Source of the DNA: Pseudoscardovia radai
Lineage (GTDB): Bacteria > Actinomycetota > Actinomycetes > Actinomycetales > Bifidobacteriaceae
Direction: 5' to 3'
Assembly: GCF_002259605.1 (NCBI RefSeq)
Contig: NZ_MWWR01000003.1
Coordinates: 1-64,000 of the forward strand
DNA length: 64,000 nt
The notes under the pieces are model-generated. The model saw nothing but the letters and a program-made list of their open reading frames with translations. It had not been told where the DNA came from and did no database searches. A program made the position numbers and the translations under genes. Within the stretch, counting starts at the first letter, position 1. Each line of letters opens with the position of its first letter. This document shows, piece by piece, positions 1-9,485 of the stretch.

Positions 1-3000
1 AAGGGCGGCGAGCTCAAGTTCACGGTGACGGCGACGAACGAGCTGGGCTCCACTGACCAGCAGTACGCGATCAAGGTGTCCGAGCCGGCTGCGGTCTCGA
101 CGCAGTCGCTGGCGCCGGTCGTGGCGGGCCAGGCGTACGAGCAGAAGATCGAGACGACGGGCTATCCGGCCGCGACGGTCACTGTCACGGGTCTGCCCGA
201 GGGCCTGTCCTTCCAGGACGGCGAGATCTCCGGCACGGTGGCGGCCGATAAGGTCGGCTCGTACCAGGTGACGGTGGAGGCCGACAACCAGGTGGGCGGC
301 AAGCCGGCGTCGAAGACGTTCACGCTGTATGTGGCGACCCAGCCGACGATCAATACGGCGTCCCTGCAGGATGCCGTGGCCGGTTCGAAGTATTCGATCG
401 ACCTGGATGTGGAGGGCGCGCCTGATCTCGACGTGACGGTGGATGGCCTTCCGGACGGCGTGACGTATTACGCCCCGACGAAGACGATCTCCGGCTTCCC
501 GACCCGGACGGGCGAGTACAAGGTGACCGTGACGGCCACGACGGCCGGCGGCCAGCTGAAGGCGTCGAAGGAGTACACGCTCAGGGTGACGACGGCCGCG
601 TCGATCGTGACCGAGTCCCTGAAGGACGGCCTTGCGGGCCAGGCGTACGACCAGGCGATCGAGACGGCGGGCTTCCCGGCCGCGACGGTCACGGTCGACG
701 GCCTGCCTGAGGGCCTGTCCTACAAGGACGGCAGGATCACGGGCGTTCCGAAGGCGGCCGGCACCAGCCAGGTGACGGTGACCGCGTCGAACGGCGTGGG
801 CGAGAAGGCCGTGAAGACCTTCAAGCTGACGGTGAACGAGACGCCGGTCATCTCGACGGAGTCCCTGGCCGCGGCGCAGACGGGCGTGGAGTACTCTGCG
901 GACGTGACGGTGACGGGCACCCCGGCTCCGAAGGTCGATGTGTCCGGCCTGCCCGCCGGCCTTGGGTACAAGGACGGCAGGATCGCGGGCACCCCGACGG
1001 AGTCGGGCGAGTTCACGGTGGTCGTGAGCGCGACGAACGGCACGGCCGACCCTGTGACCCGTGAGCTGAAGCTGACGGTGAACGCCCCGGCGTCGATCGC
1101 GACCGACGCGCTGGCCGACGGCATCGCGGGCCAGGAGTACGCGCAGCCGATCGAGACGGCCGGCTTCCCGGCCGCGACGGTCACGGTCGAGGGCCTGCCC
1201 GACGGCCTGTCCTACAAGGACGGCAAGATCGCGGGCACCCCGAAGACGGCCGGCACGTACAAGGTGACGGTCAAGGCTTCCAACGGCATCGGCGACGCGG
1301 CGTCGAAGACGCTGACGCTGACGGTGGACGAGACGCCGGCCATCCCGACGGAGTCCCTGGCCGCGGCGCAGACGGGCGTCGAGTACTCGGCGAACGTGAC
1401 GGTGACGGGCACCCCGGCCGCGGACGTGACGGTCTCCGGCCTGCCCGCCGGCCTTGAGTACAAGGACGGCAAGATCGCGGGCACCCCGGCCGAGTCCGGC
1501 GCGTTCATGGTGACGGTGAAGGCCTCCAACAAGGCCGGTTCCGTGTCCAAGGACCTGAAGCTGACGGTGAACGCCCCGGCGTCCATCGAGACCGGGTCCC
1601 TGGCCGACGCGACGGTGGGCCAGGCGTACACGCAGTCCATCCTGACCAGCGGCTTCCCGGCCGCGACGGTCGAGGTGTCCGGCCTGCCCGAGGGCCTCGC
1701 GTTCGACGCTGTGTCGAATGCGATCACGGGCACCCCGAAGGCCGCCGGCACCGCGACGGTGACGGTGACCGCGTCCAACGGCATCGGCGAGAAGGTCGTG
1801 AAGGACTTCGAGCTGAAGGTGAACGGCGTCCCGGCCTCGGTCGAGACGAGCGAGCTGCCGGCCACGACGGTTGGTTCCGAGTACGCGGCCGACATCACGG
1901 TGGCGGGCACCCCGGCGCCGACGGTGACCGTGTCCGGCCTGCCCGCCGGCCTTGAGTACAAGGACGGCAAGATCCAGGGCGCCCCGACCGAGTCCGGCGA
2001 GTTCACGGTGAGCGTGAAGGCCGAGAACGGCATCGGCGCTCCCGCGACCAAGGACCTCAAGCTGACGGTGAACGACCCGGCGTCGATCGCGACCGACGCG
2101 CTGGCCGACGGCATCGTGGGCCAGGAGTACAGCCAGAAGATCGAGACGGCCGGCTTCCCGGCCGCCGAGACGGTCACGGTCGAGGGCCTGCCCGAGGGCC
2201 TGTCCTACGCTGACGGCCAGATCACCGGCACCCCGAAGGCCGCCGGCACGTACACGGTGACGGTCAAGGCATCGAACGGCATCGGCGACGCGGCGTCGAA
2301 GACGCTGACGCTCACGGTGAACCAGGCCGCGGCCGTGACGACGACCGAGCTGCCCGCCGCGACCCAGTACACCGCGTACTCGGCCGACATCACGGCGACC
2401 GGCTCCCCGGCCCCGTCGGTCACGGTGGAGGGCGACCTGCCCGCCGGCCTGACCTACGCGGACGGCAAGATCCAGGGCACCCCGACCCAGACCGGTGAGT
2501 TCAAGCTCACGGTCAAGGCCGGCAACGGCGTGGCCGCGGACGCGACGGCCGAGCTGACGCTCACCGTCGCCGCGATCCCGGCGCAGACCGTGTACCGCGT
2601 GTACAACCCGGTGACCGGCGAGCACCTGTTCACCACCGACCACAACGAGTACGACCAGCTCGCCAAGGTCGGCTGGCAGCAGGAGGGCTCGAGCTGGCGC
2701 TACCTCGAGAAGTCGGACAAGCCGATCTGGCGCCTGTACAACCCGAACGGCGGCGTGCACCATTACACGACCGACCAGAACGAGTACGACAAGCTCGCCA
2801 AGGTCGGCTGGCTCCAGGAGGGCGTGGCCGGCTATGCGGCCGACGAGTCCTTCGGCGTGGCCGTGCATCGTCTGTACAACCCGAACGACACGACGGGCGC
2901 GCACCACTTCACCCTCGACGAGAACGAGGTCAACTCCCTCGTGTCCGACGGCTGGGTTGACGAGGGCACCGCGTTCTACGCCCTGCCCGCCGAGTCCGCG

Positions 3001-3108
3001 ACGGATACCACCGACACGGACGCCACCGACACCGATACCGAGAACACCGATACGGACACCACCGATACCGATGCGACCGATACCGATGACACCAAGGTGA
3101 CCGAGTAA
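1..3108 (+). CDS. Large Ig-repeat surface/secreted protein, 5' end outside window
   Basis: The reading frame is open from base 1, so the true start lies upstream and no signal peptide is visible. The visible 1035 residues hold about ten Ig-like (He_PIG type) domains of roughly 77 residues, recognised by the recurring GLPEGLSY/GLPAGLEY, ITGTP and ASNGIG motifs. From about repeat 3 onward two subtypes alternate: type A has GFPAATVTV and type B has GTPAPxVxVSGLPAGL. After these come three repeats of about 45 residues containing YRVYNP..GEH..T..NEYD..AKVGW (DUF5648-like), then a low-complexity Asp/Thr tail. No LPXTG sorting motif or C-terminal membrane segment is present. A paralogue follows directly downstream. 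An adhesive or cell-surface role is inferred from architecture, not shown. Confidence 0.85.
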   Translation, partial: KGGELKFTVTATNELGSTDQQYAIKVSEPAAVSTQSLAPVVAGQAYEQKIETTGYPAATVTVTGLPEGLSFQDGEISGTVAADKVGSYQVTVEADNQVGGKPASKTFTLYVATQPTINTASLQDAVAGSKYSIDLDVEGAPDLDVTVDGLPDGVTYYAPTKTISGFPTRTGEYKVTVTATTAGGQLKASKEYTLRVTTAASIVTESLKDGLAGQAYDQAIETAGFPAATVTVDGLPEGLSYKDGRITGVPKAAGTSQVTVTASNGVGEKAVKTFKLTVNETPVISTESLAAAQTGVEYSADVTVTGTPAPKVDVSGLPAGLGYKDGRIAGTPTESGEFTVVVSATNGTADPVTRELKLTVNAPASIATDALADGIAGQEYAQPIETAGFPAATVTVEGLPDGLSYKDGKIAGTPKTAGTYKVTVKASNGIGDAASKTLTLTVDETPAIPTESLAAAQTGVEYSANVTVTGTPAADVTVSGLPAGLEYKDGKIAGTPAESGAFMVTVKASNKAGSVSKDLKLTVNAPASIETGSLADATVGQAYTQSILTSGFPAATVEVSGLPEGLAFDAVSNAITGTPKAAGTATVTVTASNGIGEKVVKDFELKVNGVPASVETSELPATTVGSEYAADITVAGTPAPTVTVSGLPAGLEYKDGKIQGAPTESGEFTVSVKAENGIGAPATKDLKLTVNDPASIATDALADGIVGQEYSQKIETAGFPAAETVTVEGLPEGLSYADGQITGTPKAAGTYTVTVKASNGIGDAASKTLTLTVNQAAAVTTTELPAATQYTAYSADITATGSPAPSVTVEGDLPAGLTYADGKIQGTPTQTGEFKLTVKAGNGVAADATAELTLTVAAIPAQTVYRVYNPVTGEHLFTTDHNEYDQLAKVGWQQEGSSWRYLEKSDKPIWRLYNPNGGVHHYTTDQNEYDKLAKVGWLQEGVAGYAADESFGVAVHRLYNPNDTTGAHHFTLDENEVNSLVSDGWVDEGTAFYALPAESATDTTDTDATDTDTENTDTDTTDTDATDTDDTKVTE

Positions 3109-3483
3109 AACTCGGGAACCGCTTCCTGGATCCTCCTCTCCGCCTGAGTAGGGCCCGGGCCGCGATTCACGGTTCCGGACCCCTCTCGGGTTAACGAAAG
3201 CCCCATCGCCTCACGGCGGTGGGGCTTTTGTCTGTTGTTTCAGCCAAGTTGTCTGCTTCACGCTGTGGTCTGACCCTATCGTCAGTGGCGCGACTCTCCA
3301 TAGGAAGAGCAATCCTTGTATGATGTGAAGAGGTGGCGGACGCTGGTCCGTCGCCGCATCGCGTATCAGCCACACCCGTGGCATACGGCGCGGTGGGGTC
3401 GCATCCGTGCACCGCTGCATCGCGACAACGCTGTTCGCGACACCGGAGCCTGGCCGACGACCCGACACAACCAGGGAGGAAAC
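3109..3483. other. Intergenic region between the two surface-protein genes
   Basis: It contains the rho-independent terminator of the upstream gene near 3197-3230. Further on, TATGAT at 3319-3324, preceded by TG, could be an extended -10 box for the downstream gene; no good -35 box is seen. The remainder shows no gene. Confidence 0.5.
3197..3230 (+). terminator. Rho-independent terminator
   Basis: AGCCCCatCGCC pairs with GGCGgtGGGGCT around a TCAC loop and is followed by TTTTG. It ends the first surface-protein gene. Confidence 0.85.
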
Positions 3484-6400
3484 ATGGAAACAACAAGGAA
3501 GCGTGTGGTTAGCCGCACGGTCGGTGCCTTCGTCGCCGCCGTCGTGTCGTGCTCCGCAGGCGTCATGGCGCTGCCGGCATACGCCGATGGCACCGATACC
3601 GCGACCCCCGTGCAGGTCGCGACCGTGGCGGATCTCAACTCCGCCATCTCCGGCCTCACCCAGGCCGGGACAGTTCAGCTCACCGAGGATCTCACGTGCG
3701 CGGATGACGGCACCTTCTGCATCACGGTGGCCAAGGGCAAGACAGTGACGATCGACCTCAACGGCCATTCGATCACCAAGGCAAGCGCCACTCCGACCGA
3801 TCCGAACGGGTATGTGATCGACAACGGCGGCGCGCTGACCATCACGAATTCCGCGGACGCGGAATCGACGATCTCGCAGGAGAACGGCGCGTCGTCCGCC
3901 ATCCGCAACCTCGGCACGCTGACGCTTGATTCCGACAACGTGACGTATGCGTCGAACGACATCACCATCAAGAACGACGAGAACGGCGCGGATAAGCTGA
4001 TCGGCACCGACGGCACGGAGAAGGGCACACTCGTCGTCAACGGCGGCACCTTCACGCGCGTCAACGAGAAGGGCGCCGCAACCACACAGGACATCCAGAA
4101 CTGGTCCGGCGCCACCGTTAACGGCGGCACCTTCAACGACCAGGTCATCACATGGGCGTCCGATTACAGCACCGTGAGCAAGGCCGGTACGCTGACCGTC
4201 ACCAACGGTATCTTCAAAGGCATCGTGAGCTTCTACTGCTACAAGGCGTGCACCACCGACGAGAGCACGCCGAAGGCCACGATCTCCGGCGGCACCTTCC
4301 AGGAGCTCACCGACAGCGCCGCGAATAATGAGTACGCCTTCTCCACCGTCGCCGGAGGAAAGCACGCCGATGTCTCCATCTCCGACGGCACCTTCGCCGT
4401 CGCCCCGAACGCCGCCTTCATCGTTAGCGGCAAGACCTACACCAAGAACGACGACGGCACGTATTCGGTCGTCGCGGACGTCGCCCCCGAGATCACCACG
4501 ACCGCCCTCGCCGCGGCCACGGTGGGTGCATCGTATACCGCCACGCTCGAGGCGACCGGCACGCCGACGCCGACCCTCTCCGTCGCGGGCCTGCCTGACG
4601 GCCTTGCGTTCGACGCGTCCGCCAATACGATTTCCGGCACGCCGACCGCCGGCGGCACCTCCACCGTGACCGTCACCGCCACGAATGCCGCGGGCACCGT
4701 GTCCAAGGACCTGACGCTGACCGTGAACCAGGCTGCGGCGATTTCGACGACGGCGCTTGATTCCGCGGTCGTCGGCACCGAGTACACGGCGCAGATCGCC
4801 GCCACCGGCACGCCGGCTCCGACCGTGACCGTGACCGGCCTGCCTGCGGGCCTGGCCTTCGATAACAAGACCAATACGATTTCCGGTACGCCGACAACCG
4901 CCGGCACCTCCACCGTCACCGTCGAAGCCACGAACGGCATCGGCGAGACGGCGACCGCCACGCTCACGCTGACCGTGAACGAAACCGCCGCCATCTCGAC
5001 CACCGCACTGGACGCGGCCACCATCAACACGCCATACACGGCCACCATCACGGCCACCGGCGCCCCGGCTCCGACCGTGACCGTGACCGGCCTGCCTGCG
5101 GGCCTGGCCTTCGATAACAAGACCAACACGATTTCCGGCACGCCGACCGAATCCGGTTCGTTCGATGTGGCCGTGAAGGCGACGAACGGCATCGGTGAGG
5201 ACACGACCGCCACGCTGAAGCTCGTGGTCAACGAGGCCCCGACCGTCTCCGTGGCGAAGGACGCCACGACGCTGGTCAATACGACGTTCTCGACCGCCGT
5301 CACGACCACCGGCTTCCCGGCCCCGACCGTGACCGTGGACGGTCTGCCCGACGGCCTGGCGTATGACGCCGAGTCCGGCACCATCACCGGCACCCCGACC
5401 AAGTCCGGCGTGTTCGATGTGACCGTGAAGGCCTCGAACGGCATCGGCGAGGACGCGACCGCCACGCTCAAGCTCACCGTGAACGAAGCCCCGGCCCTGA
5501 CCGTGGCCGCCACCGATTCCGCCACGATCAACACGGCCTACAGCACCGCCGTCACGGCTACCGGCTTCCCGGCCCCGACCGTGACCGTGGACGGTCTGCC
5601 CGACGGCCTCGCGTATGACGCCGAGTCCGGCGCCATCACCGGCACGCCGACCAAGTCCGGCGTGTTCGACGTCACCGTGAAGGCGACGAACGGCATCGGC
5701 GAGGACGCGACCGCCACGCTCAAGCTCACCGTCGGCGTTCCCGCCACGATTTCCACAACCGGGCTCGCCGACGCAACCGTCGGCACCGAGTACACGGCGA
5801 CGATCGAAACCGCCGGCTTCCCGGCCCCGACCGTGACCGTGGACGGCCTGCCCGACGGCCTGGCCTTCGACGCGGCCACTGGTGCGATTTCCGGCACCCC
5901 GGCGAAGTCCGGTGTGTTCGACGTGACCGTGAAGGCCACGAACGGCTTCGGCGAGGACGCCACCGCCGCGCTCAAGCTCACCGTGTTCGGTGCTCCGTAT
6001 GTGACGACCACGGCCCTGGCCGACGCCACCAAGGGCACCGAGTACACCGCGCAGATCGCCGTGATGGGCGCCCCGGCCCCGACCGTGGCCGTCTACGGCC
6101 TGCCCGCGGGCCTCGCGTATGACGCCGAGACCGGCGCCGTGTCCGGCACGCCGCTTGCGGTCGGCACCTATAACGTCGTCGTGCTCGTCTCCAACAAGTA
6201 CGGCAACGCCGCGGCCACGCTGCCGCTGACCGTCACCGGCGGCACCGCCCCTGTCATCGCCACCGACTCGCTGCCGGACGCCACGTCGAACGTGGCGTAC
6301 TCCGCGCCGATCAAGGTCACCGGCGATCCGGACGCCACCCTCGCCGTCTACGGCCTGCCCGCTGGCCTGGCCTATGACGCCGAGTCCGGCGCCATCGCCG

Positions 6401-6915
6401 GCACCACGGTTGCCGCCGGCACGTATGACGTGGTCATCGTGGCGACGAACGGCGTGGAGCCGAACGCCGTCAGGAACCTGAAGCTCACCGTCTCCGTCGG
6501 CACCGTGTCCGTGTACCGCGTGTACAACCCGAATACGGGCGAGCACGTGTACACCACGAACGCGGCCGAGAAGGACGCGCTCGTCGCGCTCGGCTGGGCC
6601 GACGAGGGTGCTGTGTGGAGCGCCGACACCTACTCCGCCACCGCCGTGTACCGCGTGTACAACCCGAATACGGGCGAGCACTTCTACACCGAGGATTCCG
6701 CCGAGAAGGACGCCCTCGTGACGCTCGGCTGGGCCGACGAGGGCGTGGCCTGGTATGCCTCCGCCGAGAAGACCGAGTCGCCGATCTACCGCGTGTACAA
6801 CCCGAATACGGGCGAGCACGTGTTCACCGCCGACAGCAACGAGAAGGATTCCCTCGTGAAGGTCGGCTGGAACGACGAAGGCATCGCCTTCTACGGCGTC
6901 GACACTACCAAGTGA
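3484..6915 (+). CDS. Secreted Ig-repeat protein with beta-helix-like N-terminus
   Basis: The start ATG at 3484 is chosen because AGGGAGGA lies 5-12 nt upstream and a signal peptide follows at once: METTRKRVV, a hydrophobic core to about residue 33 and an ALPAYA cleavage site. This gives 1143 residues. Residues about 35-330 resemble a right-handed beta-helix (recurrent GTLTVxNGxF and ATISGGTF turns). Eight Ig-like (He_PIG type) domains of about 78 residues follow, then three YRVYNPNTGEH repeats (DUF5648-like) to the end. There is no LPXTG motif or membrane anchor, so wall attachment, if any, is non-covalent. It is a paralogue of the upstream gene, sharing domain types and C-terminal repeats but differing in the N-terminal head. 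A role in adhesion or polymer binding is a guess from architecture. Confidence 0.85.
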   Translation: METTRKRVVSRTVGAFVAAVVSCSAGVMALPAYADGTDTATPVQVATVADLNSAISGLTQAGTVQLTEDLTCADDGTFCITVAKGKTVTIDLNGHSITKASATPTDPNGYVIDNGGALTITNSADAESTISQENGASSAIRNLGTLTLDSDNVTYASNDITIKNDENGADKLIGTDGTEKGTLVVNGGTFTRVNEKGAATTQDIQNWSGATVNGGTFNDQVITWASDYSTVSKAGTLTVTNGIFKGIVSFYCYKACTTDESTPKATISGGTFQELTDSAANNEYAFSTVAGGKHADVSISDGTFAVAPNAAFIVSGKTYTKNDDGTYSVVADVAPEITTTALAAATVGASYTATLEATGTPTPTLSVAGLPDGLAFDASANTISGTPTAGGTSTVTVTATNAAGTVSKDLTLTVNQAAAISTTALDSAVVGTEYTAQIAATGTPAPTVTVTGLPAGLAFDNKTNTISGTPTTAGTSTVTVEATNGIGETATATLTLTVNETAAISTTALDAATINTPYTATITATGAPAPTVTVTGLPAGLAFDNKTNTISGTPTESGSFDVAVKATNGIGEDTTATLKLVVNEAPTVSVAKDATTLVNTTFSTAVTTTGFPAPTVTVDGLPDGLAYDAESGTITGTPTKSGVFDVTVKASNGIGEDATATLKLTVNEAPALTVAATDSATINTAYSTAVTATGFPAPTVTVDGLPDGLAYDAESGAITGTPTKSGVFDVTVKATNGIGEDATATLKLTVGVPATISTTGLADATVGTEYTATIETAGFPAPTVTVDGLPDGLAFDAATGAISGTPAKSGVFDVTVKATNGFGEDATAALKLTVFGAPYVTTTALADATKGTEYTAQIAVMGAPAPTVAVYGLPAGLAYDAETGAVSGTPLAVGTYNVVVLVSNKYGNAAATLPLTVTGGTAPVIATDSLPDATSNVAYSAPIKVTGDPDATLAVYGLPAGLAYDAESGAIAGTTVAAGTYDVVIVATNGVEPNAVRNLKLTVSVGTVSVYRVYNPNTGEHVYTTNAAEKDALVALGWADEGAVWSADTYSATAVYRVYNPNTGEHFYTEDSAEKDALVTLGWADEGVAWYASAEKTESPIYRVYNPNTGEHVFTADSNEKDSLVKVGWNDEGIAFYGVDTTK

Positions 6916-7005
6916 CGACGCCACGAGGTGACGATTGCCATGAGGTGACGATTGCCTTGGCATAACGATCGCCGCGCGGTGCCATTCCGTGCGGCAATCA
7001 TTCCG

Positions 7006-7036
7006 CGGCCCCGATGCACAGGCATCGGGGCCGTTT
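7006..7036 (+). terminator. Rho-independent terminator
   Basis: A perfect 12-bp stem CGGCCCCGATGC / GCATCGGGGCCG with loop ACAG is followed by TTTCACTGTTTT. It ends the second surface-protein gene. Confidence 0.85.
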
Positions 7037-7125
7037 CACTGTTTTGAGGAGAGAATATCAGGGAGAAATTGGGAGAAAAAGCGTCGTGAAAAGGAATCGA
7101 CGCAAGAAACGTGAGATTAAAAGAG

Positions 7126-7196
7126 AGCGGGCGACGGGAATCGAACCCGCGTAATCAGTTTGGAAGACTGAGGCTCTACCATTGAGCTACGCCCGC
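7126..7196 (-). tRNA. tRNA-Gly (anticodon UCC)
   Basis: On the minus strand the acceptor GCGGGCG pairs with CGCCCGC, the D arm reads GCTCAATGGTAGAGC, the anticodon loop CTTCCAA gives UCC, and the T arm contains GGTTCGATTCC. The discriminator is U and no CCA is encoded. Confidence 0.95.
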
Positions 7197-7474
7197 GTGC
7201 GCCGCGAAGCCGCGGCAACGAAGCACCATTATACATACATCCCGGCCATTGTCCACGCGCCGGAGGGGTCGCGATGCCCTGGTGCCGCGTCGGCGGCTTT
7301 GAACTCCGGAATGCCAGGGGCCGCCGTGGCTGGGCCCCGCGCCGACAGCGCCGAGAGGCGAACGCTGGTAGGCTTCATGGTGAGACGGCGCCGTTTGCGC
7401 CGCATGCAGAACGCACGATGCCACACCGATGCCGTATGCCGACGCCGCGGCGCCGGCCAGGGGAAAGACGAGAA

Positions 7475-8311
7475 ATGGCCGAGACAACAACAACGCCCGT
7501 CACCGCCGGTTCCACGGATTGTTCCGCCGGTAGCGCGGAAGGTTCCGCCAGTCGCACGGAAGGTTCCGCCGCACGCGCACAGGCGACCGCAACGACCGCA
7601 TCCTCCGAGGTCTCCGCATCTTCCGAGGCATCGGGGACCTCCGAACCGGCCCCGCTTCACGCCGCCGCGCGCTCGGCCGGCGAATCCGCCACCCTCCGCG
7701 CGGAAAACGTCATGAGCGACGCCGAGCTCGAATCGCGCATGTCCTACGCCGACATCAAGCGCCGGCACACGCGGCCGAAATCGTGGCTTCTGTTCCTCGT
7801 GTGCCTGCTTGCCGCCATCATGGTGCCCTATGGCATCGGCCGCTGGCTCGCCTTCCACCGCACGGCGCAGATCACGCAGGTGCTCGCGGGCATCGAGCCG
7901 CGCGGCATCGCGCTGGTCTCCTGGGGCGTCACGGTGTTCTGCTTCGTGTTCCTGCTCATGGCGTTCATGGAGAATATGGCGCTTCGCTGGACGGCGCTGT
8001 TCCTCGTCATGCTGGCGGGGGAGCAGTTCATAGGCGGCATGTGCCTGCTGCGCGCGCGTTTCTGGTACTCGACGTATGTGGTGTACGGCACGGAGGCGGG
8101 CGTGGCGAACGGCGCGAACGTCGGCGTACTCGCGGCGGGCGTGGGGCTCGCCGTTTTCGCGCTGCTGTATGTGCTGGTGCTCGTTCTGGTAGACAAAAGA
8201 TCTCCGCTTAACGTGCTGACGAAGGACTGGGCCGCGCTGCTCACCTTCCTTGTCATCGAGACAATCGCCTATGTGGCGGCGGTCGCCTGGATCCTGCCGA
8301 TGTTCGCCTAG
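7475..8311 (+). CDS. Polytopic membrane protein of unknown function
   Basis: I do not recognise the family. The ATG at 7475 is chosen because GGGAAAG lies about 8 nt upstream; a longer in-frame start at 7274 would add sequence with no protein-like character. The 278-residue product has a Ser/Ala/Thr-rich disordered first 80 residues, then about five membrane segments (roughly 104-125, 146-168, 169-188, 206-228 and 247-270). Short charged loops such as MSYADIKRRHTRPKS precede the first one. It stands alone between tRNA-Gly and the ahpC locus and is followed by its own terminator, so no operon partner suggests a role. Confidence 0.75.
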   Translation: MAETTTTPVTAGSTDCSAGSAEGSASRTEGSAARAQATATTASSEVSASSEASGTSEPAPLHAAARSAGESATLRAENVMSDAELESRMSYADIKRRHTRPKSWLLFLVCLLAAIMVPYGIGRWLAFHRTAQITQVLAGIEPRGIALVSWGVTVFCFVFLLMAFMENMALRWTALFLVMLAGEQFIGGMCLLRARFWYSTYVVYGTEAGVANGANVGVLAAGVGLAVFALLYVLVLVLVDKRSPLNVLTKDWAALLTFLVIETIAYVAAVAWILPMFA

Positions 8312-8349
8312 GCTCGCTCGGTGCTGTGTGCTCTGGCGCTGTGCTGTTG

Positions 8350-8382
8350 CGGCACGTCCCGTGTTCGGGGCGTGCCGTTTTT
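8350..8382 (+). terminator. Rho-independent terminator
   Basis: CGGCACGtCCC pairs with GGGgCGTGCCG and is followed by TTTTT. It lies about 40 nt after the membrane-protein gene. Confidence 0.8.
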
Positions 8383-8913
8383 CATATGATTTTCCTGCCG
8401 TGCCAGGGGTGGGAAAAGGGTTATAGGACGCATTGTGTGTCTGGTCCCGTCCGGGACCGTCTCTTGTTTTCGGGCGTGTCGAGGCGGTCCCCGCGGGTGT
8501 CATGCCGCGCGGTGCGGCCCGTCCCGTTCGATGGCGTTGGGCGGGTGTGGTGGTACCCGCTTTAGGCGGTTTGGGGTCGGTTTTGCCCTGGTTTGGCGTC
8601 TGAATGGGCTTAGGCGGGTGCGGCGACACCCACTTTAGGCGATTTAGGCTGGGTTCTCGGTGGTTTTCCCGCCGCTTCTGCCGCCATTTTCCCGTCTCTT
8701 CACCCGTCCCTTCGCCGCGGCACGCACGGCCGGGACCTCGACCTTATCCCGCGCCTGTGGGGCGTGTCAACGTGAGGATTGCCACATGCGAAATGGCCTG
8801 TTTCCCGGGTTTCCTAGCCTACGATGGTGCGTAGCGATCCCGGGAAGAGGGGAGCGCTCGGGGCATCGGCGCAGGCGCCCGCCCCGCAACCAGACAAGAT
8901 GACGAGGTGCACC
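8383..8913. other. Long non-coding region upstream of ahpC
   Basis: No convincing gene is present. It holds two hairpin repeats 73 bp apart (8541 and 8614), two minus-strand GACACGCC cores (about 8474 and 8761) and a GTGAGGATTGCCACATG stretch near 8773 that resembles the repeats near 13 kb. The ahpC promoter must lie here but no box is clear. Confidence 0.5.
8541..8645. repeat. Two imperfect 32-bp hairpin repeats spaced 73 bp
   Basis: The copies at 8541-8572 and 8614-8645 share GCGGGTG, ACCC and CTTTAGGCG. In the first, GCGGGT pairs with ACCCGC; in the second, GGGTG pairs with CACCC. The sequence between them is unrelated. Confidence 0.65.
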
Positions 8914-9477
8914 ATGACACTGCTTCAGCACGAACTCACCGACTTCACCGTTCAGGCGTTCCAGAACAACGATTTCCACGAGGTGACGAAGGCCGACGTG
9001 CTCGGCCACTGGTCCCTGTTCTTCTTCTACCCGGCGGATTTCACCTTCGTGTGCCCGACCGAGCTCGAGGATCTCGCCGACCACTACGCCGAGTTCCAGA
9101 AGGTCGGCTGCGAGATCTACTCCGTGTCCCACGACACGCATTTCGTGCACAAGGCCTGGCATGACGCGAACGAGAAGATCGCGAAGATCCAGTTCCCGAT
9201 GCTCGCCGATCCGACGGCGCTTCTCGCCCGCGACCTCGACACCTACAACGAGGAGCTGGGCCAGGCCGAGCGCGGCGACTTCATCATCAACCCCGAGGGC
9301 AAGGTGGTGGCCTACGAAGTCATCTCCTCCAACGTGGGCCGCAACGCCGAGGAGCTTCTGCGCCGCGTGCAGGCCTCGCAGTTTGTCTACGAGCACGGCG
9401 ACCAGGTGTGCCCGGCCAAGTGGGAGCCCGGCGAGGCCACCATCGCCCCGTCCCTCGACCTCGTCGGCCAGCTGTGA
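8914..9477 (+). CDS. ahpC: Alkyl hydroperoxide reductase C (2-Cys peroxiredoxin)
   Basis: AhpC reduces H2O2, organic peroxides and peroxynitrite in the cytosol. The ATG at 8914 gives 187 residues, the standard AhpC length, with GACGAGG as ribosome-binding site 7 nt upstream. The peroxidatic cysteine is C47 in FTFVCPTE and the resolving cysteine is C166 in QVCPAKW. Both are in the usual places for a typical 2-Cys enzyme. The next gene begins 8 nt after the stop and encodes the likely flavoprotein reductase, so the pair probably forms one peroxide-scavenging system. This would suit a catalase-negative fermenter. Confidence 0.95.
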   Translation: MTLLQHELTDFTVQAFQNNDFHEVTKADVLGHWSLFFFYPADFTFVCPTELEDLADHYAEFQKVGCEIYSVSHDTHFVHKAWHDANEKIAKIQFPMLADPTALLARDLDTYNEELGQAERGDFIINPEGKVVAYEVISSNVGRNAEELLRRVQASQFVYEHGDQVCPAKWEPGEATIAPSLDLVGQL

Positions 9478-9485
9478 CGGTTGCC

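Noticed and set aside
3211-6963. Very long minus-strand open frame (1250 codons) over the second surface-protein gene
   Set aside because: The plus-strand frame has a signal peptide, Shine-Dalgarno and recognisable domains. The antisense frame is Gly/Arg/His-rich nonsense produced by GC-biased repeats.
7274-7474. Upstream extension of the membrane-protein gene
   Set aside because: The sequence looks non-coding, and a Shine-Dalgarno with ATG 7475 is available.
8541-8645. Two-copy CRISPR-like repeat
   Set aside because: Only two divergent copies and no cas genes.
9408-9485. Start of the reductase gene inside ahpC
   Set aside because: The extra 26 residues are Arg/Pro-rich out-of-frame ahpC sequence; the conserved flavoprotein begins at MSETDKG.
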